From Prevotella sp. (lineage in GTDB: Bacteria; Bacteroidota; Bacteroidia; Bacteroidales; Bacteroidaceae), in the NCBI GenBank assembly GCA_021636625.1, contig JAJWLX010000018.1, positions 1-54,904 of the forward strand: a stretch of 54,904 nucleotides of DNA, in the 5' to 3' direction. Below, in pieces: positions 17,469 to 25,170 of the stretch (the stretch's first letter is position 1; each line of letters begins with the position of its first letter). The translations under genes and the position numbers were made by a program. The notes beneath the pieces are model-generated. The model did no database searches. It saw nothing but the letters and a program-made list of their open reading frames with translations, and was not told where the DNA came from.

Positions 17469-17538
17469 TTTGATGTTCAAATACTTAGCGTTTAATAACC
17501 TTCACATGTTTAATTTTACTATGCAATATCCAGGTTAG
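17469..17538. mobile_element. IS1380-like end, copy 1
   Basis: TTTGATGTTCAAATACTTAG through CTATGCAATATCCAGGTTAG matches 18994-19064 in the same orientation (about 90%). On the minus strand it reads CTAACCTGGATATTGCATAG and leads into the transposase fragment at 17383-17159, so it is the transposase-proximal end of the IS. Confidence 0.75.
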
Positions 17539-18386
17539 ACAGCATCTTCGTCATGATTAAAGTTCTCATAGAACTTCATTCGCTTCTCTTCTAATTCCGC
17601 AATTTCCTGATACATGAACTTGCATGTAAAATCATAAATCGGCATTGCTGCACTATGCTCATCTGCTTTCTTAAATTTCAACTTTTGACTATAATAGTTC
17701 ACAAGATGCTCATCAGGGTCACAATCAGCTGCAAATAAGAAAAGATATTCACAACCAACAATCTTTCTCAACTCAAAAATCAAAGGAACGATAAAATGCC
17801 AAAAGACGATTGCTCCCAGACTTTGGTCAAGATTATATTTATCCCAAACTTCACGACAATCATCATTGGCACAGAAATGCACAATCTCCACACCAGCAAA
17901 GGTTTTGCCCACATTCTTGATGTTTTTGTCGAAAATAGAATTGATTTCCTGGGAATCTGTTGTAGTATGAAGGATACGAGCCACTTCATCTTTCTTCAAT
18001 CCTTTTTTTGCCCTAACAGATTCCAAAATGGCTTTCAATCCATCCATATCTTCTTCTGGCACGTTTCCTCTATTCAGCTTTTCAGACAAAGTAGAACAAA
18101 GTTCCTTGAGCCTTGTTAATTTTTCACCTTCTATGAATTCGTCAAACAACAATCCGCACTTCAATGAAAAGAAGAACAGCACATTGTCATCATTATCTTT
18201 CACCACATAATAGGCAACAACACCAGACTCATCTTCTTGATAAGCCTCATTCAGCAAAGCCTCCGCAACATTGTTGTTGCGAGTGCTATAGAAAGAATCT
18301 ATCAATCGCAAATTCTCTTCATTAGAAGCCAGTCGTTCACAATGAAGAGAACGTATCAAAGCCATTTGTTCCTCAGTTATTCTCAT
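17535..18386 (-). CDS. Putative toxin of a Panacea toxin-antitoxin pair, GNAT-like C-terminus (283 aa)
   Basis: The gene starts 2 bp after the stop of the Panacea gene, so the two are co-transcribed. The N-terminal ~170 residues are helical and charged and are not recognised. The region ~190-283 (GAIVFWHFIVPLIFELRKIVG, EYLFLFAADC, HLVNYYSQKLKFKKADE) follows the late strands and helices of GNAT acetyltransferases, where L.xYYxxxxGF is typical. Panacea antitoxins are known to pair with many unrelated toxins, including GNAT-like ones. Its TAA stop (17535-17537) is supplied by the IS end at 17469-17538, so the extreme C-terminus may have been trimmed. Toxicity is inferred from context. Confidence 0.75.
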   Translation of the reverse strand: MRITEEQMALIRSLHCERLASNEENLRLIDSFYSTRNNNVAEALLNEAYQEDESGVVAYYVVKDNDDNVLFFFSLKCGLLFDEFIEGEKLTRLKELCSTLSEKLNRGNVPEEDMDGLKAILESVRAKKGLKKDEVARILHTTTDSQEINSIFDKNIKNVGKTFAGVEIVHFCANDDCREVWDKYNLDQSLGAIVFWHFIVPLIFELRKIVGCEYLFLFAADCDPDEHLVNYYSQKLKFKKADEHSAAMPIYDFTCKFMYQEIAELEEKRMKFYENFNHDEDAV

Positions 18387-18388
18387 GG

Positions 18389-18871
18389 TTATGCAGTATA
18401 AAGATTTAATTGACGCAAAACAGCTCGTCTTTCACGAACCCTGTTAGCATCAACCATAATGTCCTCTGTTTTCATCTCCACCTCACATGAATCCAGTTCA
18501 TCATAGCCTTCTCTTGCATGTTTCCAAGAATACTCTCCATGCGTCAAAGTACTCAAACTCCAAGACTTCTGTGGAGCATAAGTTTTAAATACCATATCAA
18601 ACACTGGCTCATATTGTACAACCTGCTCTTTATCCATCAATTCAGGGAAAGAATCATTTTTATAATACTGGCGAATCTGAACCATGACTGGACCATATTT
18701 CCAAGCCTCAAAATGTGCCTCAAACATAGGTTCACCCTTTTGAATCAAGCACTCACGCTGCGTGAAATAAAGTAGCTTATGCAACTTCATTTCATCAATA
18801 CGAACGCCAAAATCATCCATATAGCGCTTGTATATATAAGAGGCAACTTGTAATATTCCCATCATGCTCAT
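18389..18871 (-). CDS. Panacea-domain (SocA/GepA-like, DUF4065) antitoxin (160 aa)
   Basis: The hallmark MKLHKLLYFTQRECLIQKGEP (split as MKLHKLLYFTQ and RECLIQKGEP), followed by FEAHFEAWKYGPVMVQIRQYY, is diagnostic of the Panacea/DUF4065 family, which neutralises diverse toxins and can act as a proteolytic adaptor (SocA). It is the first gene of a leftward pair. The minus-strand promoter TAACTTTG at 18897-18904 lies 25 bp upstream. The start could be Met1, Met3 or Met4. The pair is flanked by direct IS1380-like ends, so it probably moved as a unit. Confidence 0.9.
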   Translation of the reverse strand: MSMMGILQVASYIYKRYMDDFGVRIDEMKLHKLLYFTQRECLIQKGEPMFEAHFEAWKYGPVMVQIRQYYKNDSFPELMDKEQVVQYEPVFDMVFKTYAPQKSWSLSTLTHGEYSWKHAREGYDELDSCEVEMKTEDIMVDANRVRERRAVLRQLNLYTA

Positions 18872-18896
18872 TATTCATTTTTTATTGTTTACGCCG

Positions 18897-18904
18897 CAAA
18901 GTTA
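18897..18904 (-). promoter_or_regulatory. -7 element TAACTTTG of the Panacea pair
   Basis: On the minus strand GTAACTTTGCGGC fits TAnnTTTG at the expected distance from the antitoxin start. Confidence 0.65.
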
Positions 18905-18993
18905 CGTCTTTTTCTTGAATCCGCCAAAGAAAAGAGGGGAATTATTTCAGTTCAAACGATACTTTTGTTCTTTTCGCTTTGTTTTGGACATTG

Positions 18994-19064
18994 TTTGATG
19001 TTCAAATACTTAGCGTTGAATAACCTTCACCTTCTTAATTTTACTATGCAATATCCAGGTTAGG
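18994..19064. mobile_element. IS1380-like end, copy 2
   Basis: Same orientation as 17469-17538, with no transposase beside it. Together they bracket the Panacea operon. The copies differ mainly at CACATGTTTAA / CACCTTCTTAA. Confidence 0.7.
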
Positions 19065-19561
19065 ATGTTTCTAATGATATATTCCTTTTGGGGGTTGTAA
19101 TATCTAAGTGTGTGTTCCTGGGGGAACGCTCATTTTTGTACCATCTATTCAAGGCTACCTGAGTGATAGGGGAACCTTGGATAAACAGGAAGTGCTTTTG
19201 GGGGATGCTGTCTCCTCTTCCTTTTGCTTCTCTTTTTGGAAGAAAGGTGGCTTGGTCTTGGAAGGTGGTAGTTCTTTGCCATCCTTGTGCCAGGTCTCTT
19301 TTGTTAGGATGTCACCTCCTTTAGCTTGCCTTCCTTTAGGAAGGATTGGCTGGTCATCGTGGGGTGGGGACTCGAAGACCTGGTTGAAAAGAGGTTAGGA
19401 GTATTCTCTCTTTTCTCGGTGATGTTGATGGATACGCAGGGATTTGGCAGGGCTGCTGTTCTCTAAGTTTGTTTGTTGGAATACGTTTTTTTTTGTTTTT
19501 CTACTACTTTTTTTGTTTCTTTGGGTGAGCGTTCATTCATTTTCTTAAGCGTTATCCCTTG

Positions 19562-19785
19562 ATTTTACTTTGCAAATTTACCACAAGCGGCGACTGCCAA
19601 GGGCACACCCAGGGGCTTGTCTCCACATTTTTTTCATTGTTTTTGGGTGCAGCGGCTCCTATTTCAAAAACAACCAGGATATCCTTGAAAATAATATGGG
19701 CCATCTCTTGTCTTTTCTCGCCTTCTCCTTGTTGGTGTTATTTCGCACGTAAAATTTAAGTAATAACGTTTTAAAAATTAAGATT
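19562..19785 (+). promoter_or_regulatory. Structured ssb leader, copy S1
   Basis: The outer arms ATTTTACTTTGC (19562-19573) and GCACGTAAAAT (19745-19755) repeat the design of leaders L1-L4. Inner pairing includes TATTTCAA with TTGAAAATA. A promoter-like TTACTTTGCAAA at the 5' arm would put the whole fold into the mRNA leader. The ssb ATG lies 31 bp after the 3' arm. Confidence 0.7.
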
Positions 19786-20130
19786 ATGAACGCAAGTAAC
19801 AATTTCACAGTAGTAGGTTTTATCTGCAACGATGCAGAAGTTAGAAACTTTGAGAAGAGCAGCATCGCTCGTTTTGGCGTATCCATCAAGACCACCGAGA
19901 AGAAGGGTGGAGTGGAGATTACCTCTTCTTCCATCCAGAACTTCGAGACCTGGATCAAGAATGATGACCAGGCACTCCTCGATCTCCTCAAGAAGGGTAA
20001 GCGAGTAAAGGTGGAGGGTTTCTTCAAGAGTGAGACCTATCAGAAGGATGGCAAGGACCATCATGTGATCAAGCTTATCGCCACCAGCCTCTCAGAGGTA
20101 GAGAAGCAAAAGAAGGAGGAGGCAGCTTAG
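19786..20130 (+). CDS. ssb: Single-stranded DNA-binding protein, short form, copy 1 (114 aa)
   Basis: The OB-fold pattern of SSB is clear: NNFTVVGFICNDAEVRNFE at the start, SIARFGVSIKTTEKKGG as a strand pair, FETWIKNDDQALLDLLKKGK, then RVKVEGFFKSETYQKDGK and HHVIKLIATSLSEVE. It lacks the disordered linker and acidic tip by which chromosomal SSB recruits partner proteins, so it may coat DNA without recruiting repair enzymes. Plasmid SSBs are typical leading-region genes that protect entering single strands. The second copy at 24463 encodes an identical protein. A terminator module follows the stop. Confidence 0.92.
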   Translation: MNASNNFTVVGFICNDAEVRNFEKSSIARFGVSIKTTEKKGGVEITSSSIQNFETWIKNDDQALLDLLKKGKRVKVEGFFKSETYQKDGKDHHVIKLIATSLSEVEKQKKEEAA

Positions 20131-20162
20131 CTTCCTTTCCAATATCTGCCATGTTTATCTTT

Positions 20163-20189
20163 CCAAGGCTATCTTTTAGGTAGTCTTGG
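20163..20189 (+). terminator. CCAAGG...CTTGG hairpin module, copy 2
   Basis: Same module as at 15979-16005, 33 bp after the ssb stop. Confidence 0.6.
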
Positions 20190-20420
20190 ATTGATGGTAC
20201 TTGGGGGATGGTATTATATCTATCTTGTATCTTCTATCTTCATCTTATCATATCTATTTGCGAGGGGGAATTTGGAATGTGAATCTGTTCATTCCTTTAA
20301 TGGGTCGGCTTTAGGGCTTGTTTTGTATGCTTTTTGGATTTTTGACTTACAGAAAGGTTAAAAAGTATGCAAAAAACAGAAAATCTTCATGATAGTTGAG
20401 ATTATCTGAAAATAAATGTG

Positions 20421-20500
20421 TATTTTTGTACCTATAAATATAAGTATAATATAATATAAAGCTGAATAAGCGTATAACTTATATTATTGTATAATTTAAA
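20421..20500 (+). promoter_or_regulatory. hipBA promoter and AT-rich operator
   Basis: The -7 element TATTTTTG is at 20421-20428. Downstream, AGTATAATATAATATAA and TTATATTATTGTATAA form an interrupted inverted repeat (about 20450-20500), a fitting operator for HipB autoregulation. Confidence 0.6.
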
Positions 20501-20510
20501 ATGAGAAATT

Positions 20511-20819
20511 ATGGTTGATTATTACGAGTATTCTATACCAGAATTGGTAAAGCTTCTTGGTGCAAGATTCAAGGATTACCGTCTGCGTAGCAATATGACA
20601 CAGAAAGAGGTATCTGAACAATCGGGTATTACAATCGCAACCATTCATAAGTTTGAGAATGGTACATCTGGCAATGTCTCGCTCGGCACATTTCTTTTGC
20701 TGCTGAAGGCGATAGGGCAGATTGATGCCCTTGATGAACTGATGCCGGATTTACCGCCATCTGCGTACCTAATGAAAGAAGAAAAGAAAGTTCAACGAAT
20801 AAGACATAAGAAGTCATGA
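20511..20819 (+). CDS. hipB: HipB-like antitoxin, XRE-type HTH (102 aa)
   Basis: The helix-turn-helix lies at ~residues 18-70: ARFKDYRLRSNMTQKEVSEQ, SGITIATIHKFENGTSGNVS and LGTFLLLLKAIGQIDAL. The C-terminal tail is basic (KEEKKVQRIRHKKS). HipB proteins bind their operator and hold the HipA kinase inactive. The stop TGA overlaps the hipA ATG (ATGA), so synthesis of the two proteins is coupled. Confidence 0.9.
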   Translation: MVDYYEYSIPELVKLLGARFKDYRLRSNMTQKEVSEQSGITIATIHKFENGTSGNVSLGTFLLLLKAIGQIDALDELMPDLPPSAYLMKEEKKVQRIRHKKS

Positions 20820-22309
20820 TAGCTAGTTCATTAAAAATAATGCTTTGGGACAAGGAAATCGGTCGCTTGTCCTGGGATGCAAGGAGAGGAGTTTCGTTTT
20901 TTGAGTACAATCCTGCTTTTCTTGGTGGGAGGCTTGATCCGTTCCCTCTGGTGGCTTCTGTCAAGTCACCTGCCAGCCGTCGTCCCATCATGGGTGACAG
21001 GGAAACGAAGCTTTACCGCAAGTTGCCTCCTTTTCTTGCTGATTCTTTACCTGATGCTTGGGGTAATCAGGTGTTTGAGTGTTGGCGCATACAGAATGGC
21101 ATTCGCAATCAGGAAATAACTCCGCTTGAAATTTTGTCCTTCATTGGTAAGCGTGGTATGGGAGCATTGGAGTTTATTCCTGAATCATCCGGCATTAGAA
21201 AGTCGGAAAAGCTGAATATGAAGTTGTTGACGGATTTGGCTCAGAGAATATTCTTGGAGCGTGAGAATGTGAGGCTGTTGCCAGATGAATCGCTGACCAT
21301 GCAGTCGTTGATAGCTGTAGGTACTTCGGCAGGCGGTCGCCAGCCGAAGGCTATCATCGCAATCAATCCGAATACCGGAGAAATCAGAAGCGGTCAGATA
21401 GCTGGTCACAAGGGTTTTGATTATTGTATTCTGAAGTTTGGTGATACGGAACGTTCTTCTGCAGAATTGGAAATGGCCTATTACAAGATGGCTAGGGCTG
21501 CAGGCATAAGCATGATGCCTTGCAGGATTATTGAGATCGAAGGTCAGAAGCATTTCATTACCCATCGTTTTGATCGTGATGAGGAACGTAAATTACACAT
21601 GCAGACATTGGCGGCTCTATACCCTGATGCTGACTGTTATGAAAAGCTGCTGATGGTTTGTCGAAAGATGCGTCTGCCTGAAAGTACTCAGGAGGAAGTT
21701 TTCCGCAGGATGGTATTCAACATCCTAGCCAACAACACTGATGATCACAACAAGAACTTCTCTTTTCTGATGGATGAAAGTGGAAAATGGCAACTTTCTC
21801 CTGCATACGATATGACCTATATCTTCAATACAGGTGGCTTTCTTCCTGAGAAGATGCATTGTATGATGATGCAGGGTAAGCTTCAAGGTCAGTCTCTTGA
21901 AGATGCTTTGGCTCTCGGCAAGGAAAATGGTATTAGGAAGGCTGAAAGTATTATTGGTGAGGTTGCCTCTGCTATCCGCCAATTCAGACACTTTGCTGAG
22001 GAGTGCGAAGTTAGCCAGCGTTGGATAGGTGCTGTAGAAACCACCCTTAACCAGCATCTGGCAGAGTGGGGATTGCTCGAACGAAGAAAGAATGTTGCAT
22101 TCAGAATTGGCGAAACCCTTTTTGAGAAGGTACGTGTAGAAAAGACATACAAAGGTAATTATCATCTTTTGTGTGAAGTGGACGGGAAAGAGCGCAAGTT
22201 CGTGATTACCGGAAAGAAAGAAGAATATGCGTTGATTGATAGGGTTGGAACTGATAATCTAACTGATGAACAATTGTATTCGTTGGTTGAAACCTTCTTT
22301 GTAGGATAA
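20816..22309 (+). CDS. hipA: HipA-type serine/threonine kinase toxin (497 aa)
   Basis: The N-terminal couple-hipA domain (LWDKEIGRLSWD, FFEYNPAFL, LPPFLADSLPDAWG) is followed by the kinase core. AVGTSAGGRQPKAIIAIN is the P-loop-like region, FITHRFDRD lies before the catalytic region, and NNTDDHNKNFSFLMD and LSPAYDMTY carry the catalytic Asp/Asn and the metal-binding Asp. At 497 residues it is ~50 longer than E. coli HipA; the extra C-terminal part (NVAFRIGETLFEKVRVE to the end) looks like a small strand-rich add-on. HipA kinases of known systems phosphorylate aminoacyl-tRNA synthetases and induce persistence. It should stabilise the replicon by addiction. Confidence 0.93.
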   Translation: MIASSLKIMLWDKEIGRLSWDARRGVSFFEYNPAFLGGRLDPFPLVASVKSPASRRPIMGDRETKLYRKLPPFLADSLPDAWGNQVFECWRIQNGIRNQEITPLEILSFIGKRGMGALEFIPESSGIRKSEKLNMKLLTDLAQRIFLERENVRLLPDESLTMQSLIAVGTSAGGRQPKAIIAINPNTGEIRSGQIAGHKGFDYCILKFGDTERSSAELEMAYYKMARAAGISMMPCRIIEIEGQKHFITHRFDRDEERKLHMQTLAALYPDADCYEKLLMVCRKMRLPESTQEEVFRRMVFNILANNTDDHNKNFSFLMDESGKWQLSPAYDMTYIFNTGGFLPEKMHCMMMQGKLQGQSLEDALALGKENGIRKAESIIGEVASAIRQFRHFAEECEVSQRWIGAVETTLNQHLAEWGLLERRKNVAFRIGETLFEKVRVEKTYKGNYHLLCEVDGKERKFVITGKKEEYALIDRVGTDNLTDEQLYSLVETFFVG

Positions 22310-22382
22310 AAGACATTATTATATTCATTAAGGAGAGCGGCCTTTGGGTCGCTCTTTTTATGTCATCTATTCAAGACTACCT
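22306..22382 (+). repeat. 77-bp repeat with hipA terminator, left copy
   Basis: ATAAAAGACATTATTATATT through CATCTATTCAAGACTACCT recurs at 23778-23854 with about three mismatches. It contains the hipA terminator GAGCGGCC-tttg-GGTCGCTC plus T-run (22335-22359). The two copies bracket the TnpB element. Confidence 0.85.
22335..22359 (+). terminator. hipBA terminator
   Basis: GAGCGGCC (22335-22342) pairs with GGTCGCTC (22347-22354), followed by a run of T, 25 bp after the hipA stop. Confidence 0.85.
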
Positions 22383-22403
22383 ATCTGGTTGGGGGAGCCT
22401 TGG

Positions 22404-23770
22404 TTGAACTACCCACAAGCTAAAGACTTGTGGGATTCCGACTTCTTCAAGGAATGCTTGCAAGCAAGTCTTACGCCCTCTCCATCGGTGTAATCGACAG
22501 TTCCTGCCGATATATTTCTTAAACCTTCATCAAGTATATTTTTTGCTGCATTCAGGTCGCGGTCTATCAACTCACCGCAATTTGGGCAAGTATAGTAGCG
22601 GTCTGACAAAGACAAATCCTCCTTGACATGGCCACAATAATGGCATGTCTTCGAGGATGGATAGAACCGGCCGATCCTAACCAGAGTTTTGCCGTACCAC
22701 TTTGCCTTGTACTCCAACATGGTAGCAAATGTACTCCAGCTAGCATCAGAAACAGACTTGGCAAGATGACGGTTTCTTACCATTCCCTTGACATTCAGGT
22801 CCTCGCAGCACACCACATCGTATCTGTGAATGAGGTCAATGGAAATCTTATGCAGCTTGTCCTTGCGGCAAGACATGATTTTCTCCTGCAACCTGGCGAC
22901 CTTGATACGCTGCCTGTTCCATGAACCGCTTCCCTTCTTCTTACGTGAAAGATGCTTTTGCATCGTTGCCAGCTTCTTTGAATACTTCTTGATGAACTTA
23001 TTTGATGAGTACCTGTCATTATCGGAAGTAATCACGAAATCCTTCAAGCCCAAGTCGATGCCGACACTCAGATTGGTTTTCTCCAAGTTCCCGACCTCAA
23101 CCTGCGCCATGATGCAAACGTAATACTTCCCGCCAGGTGTTACTGATACTGTCATATTTCTTAGCTCGCCCTGAACATCCTGACTCTTGGCGAACCTGAT
23201 GCCGCCTTTGAATTTCGGGATGAATATTCTGTTGCCTTCAACCTTAAAATGCTGAGGGATAGCAAAGCTGCCCCCATGTTTCTTTGAGTGAAAGTGTGGG
23301 AACCTGGTTCTCCCCTTGAAGAAGTTTACATAGGCGGTTTCCAGGTGGCGTAAGGCGTGTTGCAAAGTCTGACTGTTGATTTCCTTCAACCAGGAGAAGG
23401 CCTCGGTCTTTTTCATTGCCGTCAGCTCCTTTGCCTGCTCATAGTAGTTGGAACTCTTCCTGGTCTGCTCATACTGTTCCTTGCGCTTGGCGAGAAAATG
23501 ATTGTAGACAAAGCGTACACTACCAAAATAATTCGCAAGCATTTTCTCTTGCTCCTTATTTGGGTAAAGCCTAAACTTATATGTCTTCTGTATCATCTTC
23601 ATAGTGTACAAAGATACGATTTTTTTCTTGAACTACAAAGGAAAGATGTGACTATTTTCAAAATATTCCGTTTTTTATATGTGATGCAATTCAGAAAGTA
23701 CATTGAGAAACAAGGCTAAATCTTGTGCCAAGAAAGCCCAAAGGCTAAAGACCTTTGGGTTTTCTTGGCA
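22404..23770 (-). mobile_element. TnpB-only IS200/IS605-type element
   Basis: The right-end hairpin CCCACAAG-ctaaaga-CTTGTGGG (22412-22434) lies inside the last codons of tnpB. The left end has GCCAAGAAAgCCCAAAGG-ctaaaga-CCTTTGGG..TTCTTGGC (23727-23769). The identical loop CTAAAGA at both ends is typical of subterminal hairpins recognised by a TnpA supplied in trans. No tnpA is present, so it is non-autonomous. Confidence 0.8.
22409..23602 (-). CDS. tnpB: TnpB RNA-guided nuclease (IS605 OrfB family)
   Basis: The N-terminal OrfB helix-turn-helix begins MIQKTYKFRLYPNKEQEKML. The RuvC-like active site is complete: GIDLGLKDF (first Asp), CCEDLNVKG (Glu) and DRDLNAAKNI (last Asp). A zinc ribbon is formed by CHYCGH and CPNCGE. 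TnpB cuts DNA at targets named by a guide RNA transcribed from the right end. Here the coding 3' end overlaps that end, as in known systems. A longer frame from TTG at 23611 exists, but that TTG lies inside the promoter element TATCTTTG (minus strand, 23609-23616), so I take ATG 23602, or 23596. The mRNA would then be almost leaderless. Confidence 0.93.
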   Translation of the reverse strand: MKMIQKTYKFRLYPNKEQEKMLANYFGSVRFVYNHFLAKRKEQYEQTRKSSNYYEQAKELTAMKKTEAFSWLKEINSQTLQHALRHLETAYVNFFKGRTRFPHFHSKKHGGSFAIPQHFKVEGNRIFIPKFKGGIRFAKSQDVQGELRNMTVSVTPGGKYYVCIMAQVEVGNLEKTNLSVGIDLGLKDFVITSDNDRYSSNKFIKKYSKKLATMQKHLSRKKKGSGSWNRQRIKVARLQEKIMSCRKDKLHKISIDLIHRYDVVCCEDLNVKGMVRNRHLAKSVSDASWSTFATMLEYKAKWYGKTLVRIGRFYPSSKTCHYCGHVKEDLSLSDRYYTCPNCGELIDRDLNAAKNILDEGLRNISAGTVDYTDGEGVRLACKHSLKKSESHKSLACG

Positions 23771-23777
23771 ACATTAT

Positions 23778-23854
23778 ATAAAAGACATTATTATATTTAT
23801 TAAGGAGAGCGGCCTTTGGGTCGCTCTTTTTGTGCCATCTATTCAAGACTACCT
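23778..23854 (+). repeat. 77-bp repeat with terminator, right copy
   Basis: Matches 22306-22382 and includes GAGCGGCC-tttg-GGTCGCTC. No hipA end precedes it here, so the terminator is a displaced duplicate. Confidence 0.85.
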
Positions 23855-24238
23855 GGTTGGAGAGTCTTAGATAAACAGGAAGTGTTTGGAGGATGCTGGC
23901 TCCTCTTCCTTTTGCGGAAGAAAGGTGGCTTGGTCTTGGAAGGTGGTAGTCCTTTGCCATCCTTGTGACAGGTCTCTTTTGTTTGGATGTCACCTCCTTT
24001 CGCTTGCCTTCCTTGAGGGAGGAGTGGCTGGTTTTTGTGGTGATGGGTCTCGGAGTCCTGGATGAAAAGAGGTTAGGGGTATTCTCTCTTTTCTCGGTGA
24101 TGTTGATGGATACTTTAGGGGTTGGCAGGGCTGCTGTTCTCTAAGTTTGGTTGTTGGAATGCGTCCTTTTTTGTTTTTCTACTACTTTTATTGTTTCCTG
24201 GAGTAGCGTTCATTCATTTTCTTAAGCGTCATCCCTTG

Positions 24239-24462
24239 ATTTTACTTTGCAAATTTACCACAAGCGGCGACAGTCAAGGGCACACCCAGGGGCTTGTCTC
24301 CACATTTTTTTCATTGTTTTTGGGTGCAGCGGCTCCTATTTCAAAAACAACCAGGATATCCTTGAAAATAATATGGGCCATCTCTTGTCTTTTCTCGCCT
24401 TCTCCTTGTTGGTGTTATTTCGCACGTAAAATTTAAGTAATAACGTTTTAAAAATTAAGATT
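24239..24462 (+). promoter_or_regulatory. Structured ssb leader, copy S2
   Basis: Arms ATTTTACTTTGC (24239-24250) and GCACGTAAAAT (24422-24432); the interior matches S1 apart from one visible change (GACAGTC against GACTGCC). Confidence 0.7.
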
Positions 24463-24807
24463 ATGAACGCAAGTAACAATTTCACAGTAGTAGGTTTTAT
24501 CTGCAACGATGCAGAAGTTAGAAACTTTGAGAAGAGCAGCATCGCTCGTTTTGGCGTATCCATCAAGACCACCGAGAAGAAGGGTGGAGTGGAGATTACC
24601 TCTTCTTCCATCCAGAACTTCGAGACCTGGATCAAGAATGATGACCAGGCACTCCTCGATCTCCTCAAGAAGGGTAAGCGAGTAAAGGTGGAGGGTTTCT
24701 TCAAGAGTGAGACCTATCAGAAGGATGGCAAGGACCATCATGTGATCAAGCTTATCGCCACCAGCCTCTCAGAGGTAGAGAAGCAAAAGAAGGAGGAGGC
24801 AGCTTAG
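24463..24807 (+). CDS. ssb: Single-stranded DNA-binding protein, short form, copy 2 (114 aa)
   Basis: Its translation is identical to the copy at 19786-20130: OB-fold strands with FTVVGFICNDAEV, ARFGVSIKTTEKKGG and RVKVEGFFKSETYQKDGK, and no acidic C-terminal tip. It carries its own leader and terminator module, so both copies should be expressed alike and the duplication acts as a dosage increase. It is the second of two ssb genes 4.7 kb apart on one strand and would be lost or restored by recombination between the blocks. Confidence 0.92.
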   Translation: MNASNNFTVVGFICNDAEVRNFEKSSIARFGVSIKTTEKKGGVEITSSSIQNFETWIKNDDQALLDLLKKGKRVKVEGFFKSETYQKDGKDHHVIKLIATSLSEVEKQKKEEAA

Positions 24808-24839
24808 CTTCCTTTCCAATATCTGCCATGTTTATCTTT

Positions 24840-24866
24840 CCAAGGCTATCTTTTAGGTAGTCTTGG
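24840..24866 (+). terminator. CCAAGG...CTTGG hairpin module, copy 3
   Basis: Same as 20163-20189. Between 24900 and 25138 there is no gene; a long-range pair GAGCCAAG (about 24922) with CTTGGCTC plus a T-rich tail (about 24990-25010) may be a further terminator. Confidence 0.6.
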
Positions 24867-25138
24867 ATTGATGGCACTTAGGGGATGGTATTATATCTAC
24901 TTTTCGATGAAATCGTTCTTTTGGGAGCCAAGGAGGAATACATGGTTGATATGGACTGCATGTGTTTCTCTTGGCTCTTTTTCTTTTATGCCGGCTCTTT
25001 TATGCTTATATTTGTCTATCTGTTTTGTTGATATCTATGGCTTGGTTTTACTGTGTCGTGGTTTAGGTAGATATCCATTGGAAGATGATACTTATATCTA
25101 TTGTTTTCTACTGTAGTTTTGTGAATAGAACCTCGTTT

Positions 25139-25157
25139 TTATCATTTTGTCGCAGCA
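25139..25157 (+). promoter_or_regulatory. Solitary Rep box far from the origin
   Basis: TTATCATTTTGTCGCAGCA differs by one base from the origin box TTATAATTTTGTCGCAGCA, 17 kb away, and lies immediately before leader L2. Confidence 0.55.
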
Positions 25158-25170
25158 TAATCCCACCAGG

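Larger units (their letters stand above)
19141..20222 (+). repeat. ssb block, direct-repeat copy 1 (~1.08 kb)
   Basis: This block runs from CCATCTATTCAAG to GGTATTATATCTA and matches 23835-24899. The ssb frame and its leader are essentially identical (offset 4677 bp); the first ~400 bp have diverged with small indels. Recombination between the copies would delete hipBA and the TnpB element. Confidence 0.85.
23835..24899 (+). repeat. ssb block, direct-repeat copy 2
   Basis: Counterpart of 19141-20222. The two blocks keep identical ssb coding and leader sequence while their upstream ends diverge, consistent with a recent duplication or ongoing gene conversion. Confidence 0.85.

Noticed and set aside
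24868..25116. 82-codon frame after the second ssb
   Set aside because: It starts inside the terminator module and covers a long-range hairpin; hydrophobic and Cys-rich without family likeness.
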